The notes: generated from the sequence alone by a model not told the origin. DNA of 64,000 bases from Amycolatopsis sp. A133 (GCF_031082405.1 NZ_JAVHJU010000041.1:1-64000), one strand, 5' to 3'. Shown: positions 17,008-25,662, numbered from the stretch's first letter. Translations and numbers: made by a program.

Positions 17008-17757
17008 ATGATGAAGACCTTGCTGGTCCGCGGCATGCTCGCGGGCCTGATCGCCGGTGTGCTCGCGTTCGGGTTCGCCTACGCCTTCGGTGAGCCGTCG
17101 GTGAACGCGGCCATCGGGCTCGAGGATTCCGGCGGCCATGCGCACTCGCACGACGCTTCCGCCCCTGCGGACACTTCCCACGAAGAGGAGCTGGTCCCCC
17201 GGGACGTCCAGAGCACCCTCGGGCTGCTGACCGGCGTGCTCGTGTACGGCGTCGCGATCGGCGGCTTGCTCTCGCTGGCGTTCGCGTTCGCCCAGGGACG
17301 GCTCGGCTCGCTGCGCCCGCGGGTGACGGCGCTGCTGCTCACCGCGGGCGCGTTCACCGTGGTGTTCCTGGTGCCGTTCCTGAAGTACCCGGCCAACCCG
17401 CCGGCGGTGGGCCGGCCGGGCACGATCGGCTCCCGGACCGAGCTCTACTTCGGATTCGTCGCGGTTTCGCTGCTCGCAGGCATCCTCGCCACGGTGTTCG
17501 GCCGCAAGCTGGCGGACCGCCTCGGCGCGTGGAACGGCTTCCTCCTCGCGGCGGCGGGCTACCTCGTCGTGATCGGCGTCGTGGCCTGGCTGATGCCGGT
17601 GGTCGACGAGGTCCCGGACACGTTCCCGGCCTCGACGCTGTGGAGTTTCCGGACGGCGTCGGTCGGGACGCAGGTGACGCTGTGGCTGGCGCTGGGCTTG
17701 GCGTTCGGCGCGTTCGCGGAGAAGGCGCTGCACCGGCGGACCGCCGTCGCGGCTTGA
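17008..17757 (+). CDS. cbtA: Cobalt transporter subunit CbtA
   Basis: The 249-residue membrane protein has about five hydrophobic helices, starting at LLVRGMLAGLIAGVLAFGFAY. A histidine-rich periplasm-side loop (GGHAHSHDASAPADTSHEEE) probably gathers metal. Length and the GEPSV motif after helix 1 fit CbtA. With CbtB it is a predicted cobalt importer, here under a cobalamin riboswitch and next to the cobalamin genes. There are two adjacent ATG codons (17008 and 17011); the first is used here. It is convergent with cobQ. Confidence 0.93.
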   Translation: MMKTLLVRGMLAGLIAGVLAFGFAYAFGEPSVNAAIGLEDSGGHAHSHDASAPADTSHEEELVPRDVQSTLGLLTGVLVYGVAIGGLLSLAFAFAQGRLGSLRPRVTALLLTAGAFTVVFLVPFLKYPANPPAVGRPGTIGSRTELYFGFVAVSLLAGILATVFGRKLADRLGAWNGFLLAAAGYLVVIGVVAWLMPVVDEVPDTFPASTLWSFRTASVGTQVTLWLALGLAFGAFAEKALHRRTAVAA

Positions 17758-17809
17758 GCCGAATGAGCGCATCGAACGCGCCGATCGCGGCCGTGGAGGT
17801 CGAGAACTG

Positions 17810-19291
17810 CTAGGGCGCGCCCGGCGGGACGAATGACAGGTCCGGCGGTGCTCCGCGCTCCAGCAGCGTGCGCAGCACCGCCGTCTCCAAGTGCTCGTCG
17901 ATCGCGTCCGCCAGTTTGTCCAGCATCTCCTCGCGCAGCTCGCCGAATCCCGGGGCGTCCGGGGCCGGGGTCCAGGCGACCCCCGCCTGCGCCGCCGCTT
18001 CGGTGAGCCACGCCCGGCGGAAGGCGTCGTTCTCGAACGCGCCGTGCCACATCGTGCCCCAGACCGGTCCCGCGCGCAGGCCATCCAAAAAGGACTCCGC
18101 CGCACTCGTGGTGGTCACCGAGCCGTGGTGGATCTCGTAGGCGTCCACCCGGTTTCCCCGCCACTGCCCCGTGGGCCGCGCGAGCACCTTCTCCGCGGCG
18201 AACGTCACCCGCGCCGGCAGGAGGCCGAGGCCCGGCACCTCGCCCGCGGCGGATTCGACCTTGTCCACAATGGACTCCGTCAGCATCTGGTAGCCGCCGC
18301 AGATGCCGAGGACCGGGCGGCCCGCGGCGGCCCGGGCCGCCACCGCCGTGTCGAGGCCGCGGTCCCGTAGCCAGGCCAGGTCGCTCACGGTGGCGCGCGA
18401 GCCGGGCAGCACCGCGACGTCCGCCGTCGCGACCACGTCGGGGTCGGCGGTCAACGTCACCGTGACCCCGGGCTCGGCGGCCAACGCGTCGACGTCGGTG
18501 GCGTTGGACGCGCGCGGGAACCGGACGACCGCCACGGTGAGGCCACCGCCGTGCGCTTCGCGGCGCCAGCCCGCCGCGGCGAGGGCGTCCTCCGAGTCGA
18601 GCCACACCCGGTCCAGCCACGGCAGCACGCCCAGCACCGGCCGCCCGGTGACCTTCTCGAGGCTGTCCAGGCCGGGGCGCAGCAACCCGACGTCGCCGCG
18701 GAACTTGTTGACCACCCAGCCCGCGACCAGCGCCTGGTCCTCCGCCGAGAGCAGCGCGAGGGTGCCGAACATCGCCGCCAGCACGCCCCCGCGGTCGATG
18801 TCTCCGACAACCAGCACCGGCAGCCCGAACCGCCGCGCGAGCCCCATGTTGACGTAGTCGCCGCCGCGCAGGTTGATCTCCGCCGGACTGCCGGCGCCCT
18901 CGCAGACGACGACGTCGTAGCGCGCGCTGAGGTCCTCGAAGGCACCGAACGCGATCTCGGCCAGCCCGGCCCGGCCGGTGGCGTACTCCCCCGCTTCGAG
19001 GGTGCCGAAGGGCTTGCCGAGCGCGACGACGTGGCTGCGCCGGTCGCTGCCCGGTTTGAGCAGCACCGGGTTCATCGCAGCCTCGGGTTCGGCACCCGCG
19101 GCGCGCGCCTGCACCCACTGGGCGCGGCCGATCTCGGCACCGTCGCCGCAGACCATCGAGTTGTTGGACATGTTCTGCGCCTTGAACGGCGCCACCCGCA
19201 CCCCCTGGCGCGCGAGCCAGCGGCAGATCCCGGCGGTGACCAGGCTCTTCCCGGCATCGGAGGTCGTCCCGGCGACGAGCAGCCCGCTCAC
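17810..19291 (-). CDS. cobQ: Cobyric acid synthase (glutamine-hydrolysing)
   Basis: The 493-residue protein amidates adenosylcobyrinic acid a,c-diamide four times, using glutamine and ATP. The N-terminal P-loop-like segment is LLVAGTTSDAGKSLVTAG, followed by PFKAQNMSNNS, typical of CobQ. The C-terminal class I amidotransferase has its nucleophile Cys in GICGGYQML and a later His in AYEIHHG. The GTG start at 19291 overlaps the cobD stop (GTGA), so cobD and cobQ form one leftward unit. It is convergent with cbtA. Confidence 0.96.
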   Translation of the reverse strand: MSGLLVAGTTSDAGKSLVTAGICRWLARQGVRVAPFKAQNMSNNSMVCGDGAEIGRAQWVQARAAGAEPEAAMNPVLLKPGSDRRSHVVALGKPFGTLEAGEYATGRAGLAEIAFGAFEDLSARYDVVVCEGAGSPAEINLRGGDYVNMGLARRFGLPVLVVGDIDRGGVLAAMFGTLALLSAEDQALVAGWVVNKFRGDVGLLRPGLDSLEKVTGRPVLGVLPWLDRVWLDSEDALAAAGWRREAHGGGLTVAVVRFPRASNATDVDALAAEPGVTVTLTADPDVVATADVAVLPGSRATVSDLAWLRDRGLDTAVAARAAAGRPVLGICGGYQMLTESIVDKVESAAGEVPGLGLLPARVTFAAEKVLARPTGQWRGNRVDAYEIHHGSVTTTSAAESFLDGLRAGPVWGTMWHGAFENDAFRRAWLTEAAAQAGVAWTPAPDAPGFGELREEMLDKLADAIDEHLETAVLRTLLERGAPPDLSFVPPGAP

Positions 19292-20220
19292 CGGGCCACC
19301 ACCGCGGCCAGCGCGACCGCGGCCGCACCCACCCGGCGCGACAACCGCACCGCGCGTCTCAAGTCGACCGGTTCCGGGTCCCGGCCCTCCCCCAGCCGGG
19401 CCCGGCTCTCCACCTCGCCGCCGTAGCTGTTCGTCCCGCCGAGCCGGATGTCCAGCGCGCCCGCGAACGCCGCCTCCACCTGGCCCGCGTTGGGGCTCGG
19501 GTGCCGGCCGCCGTCGCGGCGCCACACCCGCCAGGACTCCCGCGCCCGGCCGCCCGCGCACAACGCCGTGAGCACCGCCCCGATCCGCGACGGCACCAGG
19601 TTGGCGACGTCGTCGGCGCGCGCCGCGGCCCAGCCGAAGCGGCGGTAGCGCGGCGAGCGGTAGCCGACCATCGCGTCGAGCGTGTTGAGCGCGCGGTAGC
19701 CGAGGAGGCCCGGCATCCCGGCGACGGCGCCCCAGAACAGCGGCGCGACCACGGCGTCCGAGGTGTTTTCGGCGATCGACTCCGTGGCTGCACGGGTCAG
19801 CTCGGCGGAGTCGAGCGTCGTCGCGTCGCGCGCGCAGAGGTGCGAGAGCCTCTCGCGCGCTTCGGGCACTTCGCCCGCTTCGAGCAGCCTCGCCATTCCG
19901 GCGCCTTCGTCGGCGAGCCCGCGTCCGCCGAGTACGACCCACGTAGAGACAGCTGTCGCCGCGAAGCGCGCGAAGGGGTGTCGCCGCGTCGCCGTCTGAA
20001 GCGCGACGCCGAGGCCAACGGCGCCGAAGGTGCACAACGCCGCGTACGCGACTCCGCGCGGTTTCGAATCAGCCCACAGACGGTGTTCCAGGCGGGCCGC
20101 GGTGGTACCGAACAGAGCCACCGGATGCCCCTTTCGGGGGTCACCGAACAGAGCGTCGGTTACATATCCGGTCACGAGCCCGGTCGTGGTTGTCCCTAGA
20201 CGGAGTGGCACGTGGCGCAC
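19288..20220 (-). CDS. cobD: Adenosylcobinamide-phosphate synthase CobD/CbiB
   Basis: The 310-residue integral membrane protein attaches aminopropanol (phosphate) to adenosylcobyric acid. It has the family marker LFGDPRKGHPVALFG near the N-terminus, then RDATTLDSAELTRAATESIAENTSDAVVAPLFW and the PSRIGAVLTAL block. The GTG at 20220 is used as start; another GTG three codons on is possible. It lies upstream of cobQ with a 4-bp overlap and diverges from cobU with only 26 bp between annotated starts, so one of the two starts may be too far upstream. Confidence 0.94.
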   Translation of the reverse strand: MRHVPLRLGTTTTGLVTGYVTDALFGDPRKGHPVALFGTTAARLEHRLWADSKPRGVAYAALCTFGAVGLGVALQTATRRHPFARFAATAVSTWVVLGGRGLADEGAGMARLLEAGEVPEARERLSHLCARDATTLDSAELTRAATESIAENTSDAVVAPLFWGAVAGMPGLLGYRALNTLDAMVGYRSPRYRRFGWAAARADDVANLVPSRIGAVLTALCAGGRARESWRVWRRDGGRHPSPNAGQVEAAFAGALDIRLGGTNSYGGEVESRARLGEGRDPEPVDLRRAVRLSRRVGAAAVALAAVVAR

Positions 20221-20246
20221 GGTAGCGCGTGCACCAGAATGCCGGT

Positions 20247-20888
20247 ATGACTGTGTCCGATGCCGCCTCCGCGCGAAAGCGTACGTCGGCGGGGCTGACC
20301 CACCGGCTCGCCGGGTATCTCGAAACCCTGGCCCGCGCCCTCCGCCGGTACGGGCGCGACGAAAGCAAGGTGCTGGTCCTCGGCGGCGTCCGCTCGGGGA
20401 AGTCACGGCACGCCGAGCGGCTCGTCGCCCACCACCCGCACCTCGTCTACGTCGCGCCCGGCCTGCCCGCGGGCGCAGACGACCCTGAATGGGCCGCGCG
20501 GGTCGCCGCGCACCAGGCGCGGCGCCCCGCGAACTGGAAGACCGTCGAGACCACCGACCTGGCCGGGATCCTGCGCACGGCGACCGAACCGCTGCTGATC
20601 GACTGCCTCGGCACGTGGCTGTCCCGCGTGCTGGACGACGTCGGCGCGTGGCGGCAGAAGCCGGGCTGGGAGCTCCGCCTCGACGACCGGCTCGAGGACT
20701 TCCTGGCCGCGTGGGCCGCGGCGCGGGTGCCGGTGGTGGCGGTCAGCAACGAGGTCGGCAGCGGTGTGGTGCCCGCAACGTCGTCCGGGCGGCTGTTCCG
20801 TGATGTGCTGGGCGCACTCAACAACCGGGTGTCCGCCGACGCCGACCGGGTCGTGCTGGTCGTCGCGGGCCGGGCGCTCGACCTGTAA
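20247..20888 (+). CDS. cobU: Adenosylcobinamide kinase / adenosylcobinamide-phosphate guanylyltransferase
   Basis: The protein phosphorylates adenosylcobinamide and transfers GMP to it. The P-loop is GGVRSGKS, followed by RHAERL, and VPVVAVSNEVGSGVVP is a CobU family block. From the ATG at 20247 it has 213 residues and a 41-residue extension before the P-loop. From the GTG at 20370 it would have 172 residues, the usual family size, and would leave room for a promoter. The extension has third-position GC typical of coding DNA, so I kept the longer form with reservation. cobT follows 13 bp downstream. Confidence 0.92.
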   Translation: MTVSDAASARKRTSAGLTHRLAGYLETLARALRRYGRDESKVLVLGGVRSGKSRHAERLVAHHPHLVYVAPGLPAGADDPEWAARVAAHQARRPANWKTVETTDLAGILRTATEPLLIDCLGTWLSRVLDDVGAWRQKPGWELRLDDRLEDFLAAWAAARVPVVAVSNEVGSGVVPATSSGRLFRDVLGALNNRVSADADRVVLVVAGRALDL

Positions 20889-20901
20889 CCAGGAGGCGCC
20901 C

Positions 20902-21915
20902 GTGTTCGACGTACCCGTGCCCGACCCCGCCGCCCGCACCGCCGCGCAGGAGCGGCTCGACGGCCTGGTCAAGCCGCTCGGCGCGCTGGGCAGGCTGGAG
21001 GAGATCGCCGCCTGGCTGGCCGCGGCCCACGGCACGGTGCCACCGCGCCCGCTGGACGACGTCCGCGTGGTCGTCTTCGCGGGCGACCACGGTGTGTCGG
21101 CGCTCTCGGCGTACCCGCGTGAGGTGACCGCGGCCATGGTGCGGGTGTTCCTGGCCGGCAAGAGCGGCGTGAACGTGCTGGCCGCCCAGGTCGGGGCGCG
21201 TGTGCGGGTCGCGGACATCGCGGTCGACTGGGACGGCGCGGACGTACCGGCGTCGGTGACGGCGCACAAGATCCGCCGCGGTTCGGGCTCGATCGACGTC
21301 GAGGACGCGCTGCTGCCGGGCGAAGCACGGGCGGCGTTCGAAGCGGGCCGGGCGATCGCCCTGGAGGAGCGCGAGGCGGACGTGCTGATCCCGGGTGACA
21401 TGGGGATCGGCAACACGGCGATGTGCGCGGCACTGGTGGCGGCCTCGCTGGGCCTGCCCGCGGCGGAGGTGGTCGGCACGGGCACCGGAGTCGACGCGGC
21501 GGGCCTGCAGCGCAAGACGGCGGCGGTCGAGGCGGCCCTGGCGCGGACGACGGGCCGCACGGAGGACCCGTTCGAGAGGCTGACGGCGGTGGGCAGCGCG
21601 TGCGCCGCGGCGACGGCGGGCTTCCTGGTCCAGGCGGCGGTGCTCGGGATCCCGGTGCTGCTGGACGGCGTCTTTTCCGGCGCGGCGGCCTTGGTGGCGC
21701 GGGACATCGCGCCGGGAGCGGAGCGGTGGTGGCTGGCCGGGCACCGGTCGACCGAGCCTTCGCAGGCGTTCGCGTTGAAGGCGCTGGGCCTGGAGCCGAT
21801 CCTCGACTTCGGGATGCGGCTCGGCGAGGGCAGCGGAGCGGTGCAGGCGGTACCGACGCTGCGAGCGGCGCGCGCGATCCTGGCCGACATGGGCTTGCTG
21901 GCGGACCTGGCTTGA
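20902..21915 (+). CDS. cobT: Nicotinate-nucleotide-dimethylbenzimidazole phosphoribosyltransferase
   Basis: The 337-residue enzyme activates the lower ligand as alpha-ribazole phosphate. Family blocks are KPLGALGRLEEIA, FAGDHGVSALSAYPREVTAAM, IPGDMGIGNTAM, and a C-terminal DFGMRLGEGSGA containing the catalytic Glu. The GTG at 20902 has a strong AGGAGG 5 bp upstream. The stop codon overlaps the TTG start of cobS, giving a cobU-cobT-cobS unit for nucleotide-loop assembly. BluB, encoded 13 kb away, would supply the dimethylbenzimidazole. Confidence 0.97.
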   Translation: MFDVPVPDPAARTAAQERLDGLVKPLGALGRLEEIAAWLAAAHGTVPPRPLDDVRVVVFAGDHGVSALSAYPREVTAAMVRVFLAGKSGVNVLAAQVGARVRVADIAVDWDGADVPASVTAHKIRRGSGSIDVEDALLPGEARAAFEAGRAIALEEREADVLIPGDMGIGNTAMCAALVAASLGLPAAEVVGTGTGVDAAGLQRKTAAVEAALARTTGRTEDPFERLTAVGSACAAATAGFLVQAAVLGIPVLLDGVFSGAAALVARDIAPGAERWWLAGHRSTEPSQAFALKALGLEPILDFGMRLGEGSGAVQAVPTLRAARAILADMGLLADLA

Positions 21916-22655
21916 GCCGCTGGGCCGATGCCGCGCGGATGGCCGTCGGAACGCTGACCACCGTGCCCGTCCCGGCGCCGCGCGTCATCGATCGGCCGGT
22001 GGCCGGGCGGGCCATGGTGCTCGCTCCCCTCGCCGCCGTCCCGCTGGCCGCCGCGGCCGGGGGGATCGTCTGGGCGGGTTCCGCTGCCGGTCTGCCCGGG
22101 CTCGCCACCGCCGCGCTCGCCCTCGGGGCCGTCGCGCTCGGCAGCCGGGGCCTGCACCTCGACGGGCTCGCCGACACCGCCGACGGCCTCGGTGCCTCCT
22201 ACGACCGCGCCAAAGCCCTCGACGTCATGCGGCGCGGCGATTCCGGCCCCACCGGCGTCGCGACCCTCGTGCTGGTTCTCCTCGTCCAGGTCGGCGCGCT
22301 GAGCACCGCCGGCCCGGTCACGGCGGCCGCCGCGGTTCTCCTGGGCCGGTGCACGCTGTCGATGGCGTGCGCGCGGGGGGTTCCGCCCGCCCGGCCGGAG
22401 GGACTCGGTGCCACCGTCGCGGGATCCGTGCCGCGCGCCGCCGCCATCGCCGTCGGGGTGGCCGCCGCCGGGCTCGCCGTGCTGCTCCCCGGCCTGCCGT
22501 GGTGGCGCGGGCCGCTCGCGGTCGCCCTCGCCTACGCCGTCGCCGGAGCGCTCCTGTGGCGATGCACCAAGCGGCTCGGCGGCGTCACCGGCGACGTCCT
22601 CGGGGCGGGCGTCGAAGCCGCCGTCGCGGCCGCTCTCCTCGCGTTGTCAACCTAG
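21912..22655 (+). CDS. cobS: Adenosylcobinamide-GDP ribazoletransferase
   Basis: The 247-residue membrane enzyme joins adenosylcobinamide-GDP and alpha-ribazole. Conserved blocks are HLDGLADTADGLGA, RRGDSGPTGVATLVL and a C-terminal RLGGVTGDVLGA; several hydrophobic helices lie between. I start it at TTG 21912, which overlaps the cobT stop codon (TTGA) and gives the usual N-terminal length; ATG 21939 is a shorter option. It is the last gene of the rightward cobUTS unit. Confidence 0.94.
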   Translation: MSRWADAARMAVGTLTTVPVPAPRVIDRPVAGRAMVLAPLAAVPLAAAAGGIVWAGSAAGLPGLATAALALGAVALGSRGLHLDGLADTADGLGASYDRAKALDVMRRGDSGPTGVATLVLVLLVQVGALSTAGPVTAAAAVLLGRCTLSMACARGVPPARPEGLGATVAGSVPRAAAIAVGVAAAGLAVLLPGLPWWRGPLAVALAYAVAGALLWRCTKRLGGVTGDVLGAGVEAAVAAALLALST

Positions 22656-22669
22656 GCGCGGCGCCCGGC

Positions 22670-23179
22670 GTGTACCAGGTGAAGGAGGTCACCCTGGACA
22701 CCGAGACGGCCGTGGACCCGGCAGAGCTGTTCCGCACGCACCGCCCCGGCCTGGTCCGGCTGGCCGTGCTGCTGCTCGGCGACCGCGGGCTCGCCGAAGA
22801 CGTCGTGCAGGACGCCTTCCTCGCGCTCTTCCGCCGCCGTCCGCTCGACGACCCGGCCGGAGCGGGCGGCTACCTCCGCGTCTCGGTCGTCAACGGCGCC
22901 CGCTCCGCGCAGCGGCGCGCAGCACGGCGGCTGCGGCACCGCACCGGCGACCGCGACGAGGTGCCACCCGCGGACACCGGCGTCCTGCTCGACGAGGAAC
23001 ACCGCGAGGTGCTGGCCGCCGTGCGCCGGCTGCCGCGCCGGCAACGGGAGGTGCTCGTGCTCCGCTACTGGTCCGGGCTGTCGGAAGCCGAGATCGCCGA
23101 AACGCTCGGCGTCTCGCGCGGCACCGTCAAGACCTGTGCGTCGCGCGCGCTGGCCAAGCTGCAGGGAGAACTCCGATGA
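22670..23179 (+). CDS. SigE-type (ECF-like) RNA polymerase sigma factor
   Basis: The ~169-residue protein has sigma region 2 (ELFRTHRPGLVRLAVLLLGDRGLAEDVVQDAFLALF) and region 4 (AAVRRLPRRQREVLVLRYWSGLSEAEIAETLGVSRGTVKTCASRALAKL), typical of the small actinobacterial SigE/SigM-like group. The start is uncertain: GTG at 22670 or 22679 has no ribosome site, while an AAGGAGG at 22682-22688 sits just before an in-frame CTG at 22694. The stop overlaps the next ATG (ATGA), so the pair is co-translated. The next gene probably encodes its membrane partner. Confidence 0.9.
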   Translation: MYQVKEVTLDTETAVDPAELFRTHRPGLVRLAVLLLGDRGLAEDVVQDAFLALFRRRPLDDPAGAGGYLRVSVVNGARSAQRRAARRLRHRTGDRDEVPPADTGVLLDEEHREVLAAVRRLPRRQREVLVLRYWSGLSEAEIAETLGVSRGTVKTCASRALAKLQGELR

Positions 23180-23655
23180 CCGACGTCGAGGACCGCCTGC
23201 GACGCGCCTTCCACGCCCTCGCCGACACCGTGGACGTGGCACCGGCGCCGTTCCCGGCACCCCGGCGGCGCCTGGTGGCCCCGCTGGCAGCCGCGGCCGC
23301 GACGGTGCTCGTGGCGGGCGTGATCGTCCTCGTCGCCACCCGGCCCGGGCCGGCACCCGCGCCCCCGGCCACCCCGCCCCCTCCCCCTCCCCCCACCCTG
23401 GTGACGTTGCCGAACTTCGCGCTCCTGACGCACTGCGGGGTCGACGAGGCGAAGATCGGCGCCGGCTTCTACGAGGCCGAGACGCCGCTGATCGGCCCGG
23501 CCCGCAGCGCGCCTCCCGGCTGGGACAATCCGTACCAGGAAGGCACGATGACGCTCGGCCCACCGGGCTCCGCGGTGTTCCGCGACCGCCTCGGCCACGA
23601 AGTCCGGTTCCGCCTGCGGCCCGGCGCGACGGAGTTCAAGCAGCTCTGCGATTAG
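23176..23655 (+). CDS. Single-pass membrane protein next to a sigma factor (possible anti-sigma or lipoprotein-like partner)
   Basis: The 159-residue protein has a short cytoplasmic N-terminus (MTDVEDRLRRAFHALADTVD), one membrane helix (about residues 34-55), a proline-rich linker (APAPPATPPPPPPP) and a small exported domain with two cysteines (HCGVDEAKIGAGFYEAE, FKQLCD). The layout, RLRRAF-type N-terminus and ATGA coupling to the sigma gene suggest a regulatory partner, but no zinc-binding anti-sigma motif is visible. Its TAG stop codon is the target-site duplication of the adjacent insertion sequence, so the frame was not altered by the insertion. Confidence 0.75.
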   Translation: MTDVEDRLRRAFHALADTVDVAPAPFPAPRRRLVAPLAAAAATVLVAGVIVLVATRPGPAPAPPATPPPPPPPTLVTLPNFALLTHCGVDEAKIGAGFYEAETPLIGPARSAPPGWDNPYQEGTMTLGPPGSAVFRDRLGHEVRFRLRPGATEFKQLCD

Positions 23656-24584
23656 GAGCTGTCCTGTAAGTCATCGGAGCCAGAGGACGACGGCGACGAT
23701 GATGAGTTCGGCCTGGTAGTAGGCGGCGCGGTTGGCGTAGCGGGTGACCAGGTCGCGGAACTGTTCGAGCCGGTCGAAGCAGCGTTCGACCACGTTGCGC
23801 TGCTTGTAGACCTCGGCGTCGAAGGCTGGTGGCCGCCCGCCGCGGGAACCTTTGCTCTTGTGGTGGGCGATCTGGTCCTCGCGTTCGGGGCTGACGAAGC
23901 TGATCGCGGCGCTCCCGCATAGCCTGGCGGGTCGAGGGATGCGAATACGCCTTGTCCGCGATCACCGCCTCCGGCCGGCACCGCGGACGCCCCGGCCCGA
24001 GATGGGCGACGCTGATGCCATACAGCAACGGCACCAGCTGCGGGTTGTCCCCGACCTGACCCGGGGTGAACAGAAACCGCATCGGCAGCCCACGCCCGTC
24101 CACGGCCAGGTGGATTTTGGTGCTCAACCCGCCGCGAGACCGGCCGAGTCCTTCCCCGTCGAGGACGAGGACTTCGGTCCCGTCGCTGCATCCCCTTCCC
24201 AGGCGCCCGCAGCATGCTGATGCGCCCGGACCACACTCGAGTCCACCGAGACGATCCACTCGAGGTCGCCGACGGCGTCGTCTTTGACGATCACCCGGTC
24301 GAGGATCCTGTCCCAGGTGCCGTCTTTGGTCCACAACCACAGCCGTTCATGCGCGGTCTTCCAGGGCCCGTAGCGGTCGGGCAGGTCACGCCACGGAGCG
24401 CCGGTGTGCAGCTTCCACAGGATCGCGTTGATCACCTGCCGGTGATCCCGCCACCGCCGCCCGCCGCCTTGCTGCGGCGGCAGCAGCAGCTCGATCACCG
24501 CCCACGCCTTGTCCGTCAACTCACCGCGACCAACACCGCGCATAGATACCAGAAGCCCAGCTCAACCACTTACAGGACACGCCC
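23656..24584 (-). mobile_element. IS5-type insertion sequence (929 bp)
   Basis: The ends are imperfect inverted repeats sharing TGTCCTGTAAGT: GAGCTGTCCTGTAAGT at 23656-23671 and the complement ACTTACAGGACACGCCC at 24568-24584. The trinucleotide TAG flanks both sides (23653-23655 and 24585-24587) and fits a 3-bp target duplication. A leftward transposase frame fills the element. It sits between the sigma-linked membrane protein gene and a WYL regulator. Confidence 0.88.
23671..24543 (-). pseudogene. IS5 family transposase, needs -1 frameshift and carries an extra base
   Basis: The first part (from ATG 24543, ELTDKAWAVIELLLPP to VSVDSSVVRAHQHAAGA) ends at a stop at 24124. The DDE core continues in the -1 frame (LGRSRGGLSTKIHLAVDGRG, PGQVGD, VIADKAYSHPSTRQAMRERR), the programmed-frameshift layout known in this IS group. 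After MRERR the frame breaks again: the true C-terminus (ISFVSPEREDQIAHHKSKG to YYQAELIIVAVVLWLR) lies back in the first frame and ends at 23671. Removing one base at about 23905 restores it, so a single inserted base has probably killed the enzyme. Confidence 0.85.
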
Positions 24585-24614
24585 TAGCCCAAACTGTCGT
24601 ACCTCCTTCCTACA

Positions 24615-25322
24615 GTGATCCGTGTGAACCGGACCGACCGTCTCTACGCCATCGTCGAAGAACTCCGCGCCATCTCGCCGCGGCCACGCAGCGCGCGCTG
24701 GCTCGCGGACCGATTCGAGGTCAGCGTCCGCACCGTCGAACGGGACATCAGCGCCCTGCAGCAGTCCGGCACGCCGATCTACGCCGAGCCGGGCCGCACC
24801 GGCGGCTACTGCCTCGACAAGGCGCACACGATGCCGCCGGTCAACCTGACCCCCGGCGAGGCCGTCGCCATGGCGGTCGCGCTGAAACACCTCGACGGCA
24901 CCCCGTTCCGCGCGGAAGCGAGGTCGGCCCTGCGCAAGCTCGTCGCGGCGATGCACGAGGAAGACGCCGCCGAGGCCCGCGAGCTGGCCTCCCGCGTCCA
25001 CCTGCTCGGCAGGCCGTCGCCGCCGCCGATGCCCCGGAAGATCGCCGACGCGCTCGAGGCCGGCCGTGTCCTGCGCATCGGGTACGCCGACCGCGAAGGC
25101 GCCGTGACGCAGCGCGAAATCGAACCGCTCGCCTACGTCGGCAAGCCCACCCACTGGTACCTCGTGTCCTGGTGCCGGCTTCGAAGGCAGATCCGGGTCT
25201 TCCGCACCGATCGGATCACCTCGGTGACCGTCACGGCCGAGGTGCCGACGTTCCGCCGGCTGCGCCGCGAGGACCTCGACATCCCGTACGGCGACGTCGA
25301 GCAGCTCACCTTGGCGGGGTGA
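24615..25322 (+). CDS. Helix-turn-helix WYL-domain transcriptional regulator (YafY type)
   Basis: The 235-residue protein has a DeoR-like HTH at the N-terminus (RTDRLYAIVEELRA to RWLADRFEVSVRTVERDISALQQSG, then GRTGGYCLD) and a C-terminal WYL-like domain (LRIGYADREGAVTQREIEPLAYVGKPTHWYLVSWC, RVFRTDRI). GTG 24615 or 24624 could start it; no ribosome site precedes either, so the message may be leaderless. The stop overlaps the end of the convergent VOC gene by 17 bp, and such WYL/VOC neighbours are common. The ligand is unknown. Confidence 0.9.
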   Translation: MIRVNRTDRLYAIVEELRAISPRPRSARWLADRFEVSVRTVERDISALQQSGTPIYAEPGRTGGYCLDKAHTMPPVNLTPGEAVAMAVALKHLDGTPFRAEARSALRKLVAAMHEEDAAEARELASRVHLLGRPSPPPMPRKIADALEAGRVLRIGYADREGAVTQREIEPLAYVGKPTHWYLVSWCRLRRQIRVFRTDRITSVTVTAEVPTFRRLRREDLDIPYGDVEQLTLAG

Positions 25323-25662
25323 ACACCGAGAAGCGGTTGCCCGCCGGGTCGAGCAGGTGCGCGAACGTCACCCCGACGGGGTTGACCGCCGGTGGCCGCT
25401 GCACCCGGCCGCCGGCCGCCTCGGCGCGCTTGCAGGCGGCTTCGACGTCCTCGACCAGCACGGTGAAGATCGCGTAGTCCTCGGTTCCGGTGGCGAGCCC
25501 GCCGCGCGAGCCGCCGGTGTTGATCACCCGGTAGGCCGGATCGGTGCTCGCCGACTCGTCCTGGGCGGTCTTCCAGCCGAAAACGTCACCGTAGAACCGT
25601 TCGGCGGCCGCCGGGTCCGCGGCACCGATCTCGAACCAGGCAACGTCGTTGAATCCGGGCAT
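25306..25662 (-). CDS. VOC family (glyoxalase-like) protein
   Basis: The 118-residue protein has two short beta-alpha-beta-beta-beta repeats: VAWFEIGAADPAAAERFYGDVFGWK in the first and FTVLVEDVEAACKRAEAAGGRVQRPP to HLLDPAGNRFSVFTPP in the second. This is the vicinal-oxygen-chelate fold, used for glyoxalase, dioxygenase or resistance functions; the reaction cannot be told from sequence. Its 3' end overlaps the WYL regulator gene. Confidence 0.9.
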   Translation of the reverse strand: MPGFNDVAWFEIGAADPAAAERFYGDVFGWKTAQDESASTDPAYRVINTGGSRGGLATGTEDYAIFTVLVEDVEAACKRAEAAGGRVQRPPAVNPVGVTFAHLLDPAGNRFSVFTPPR

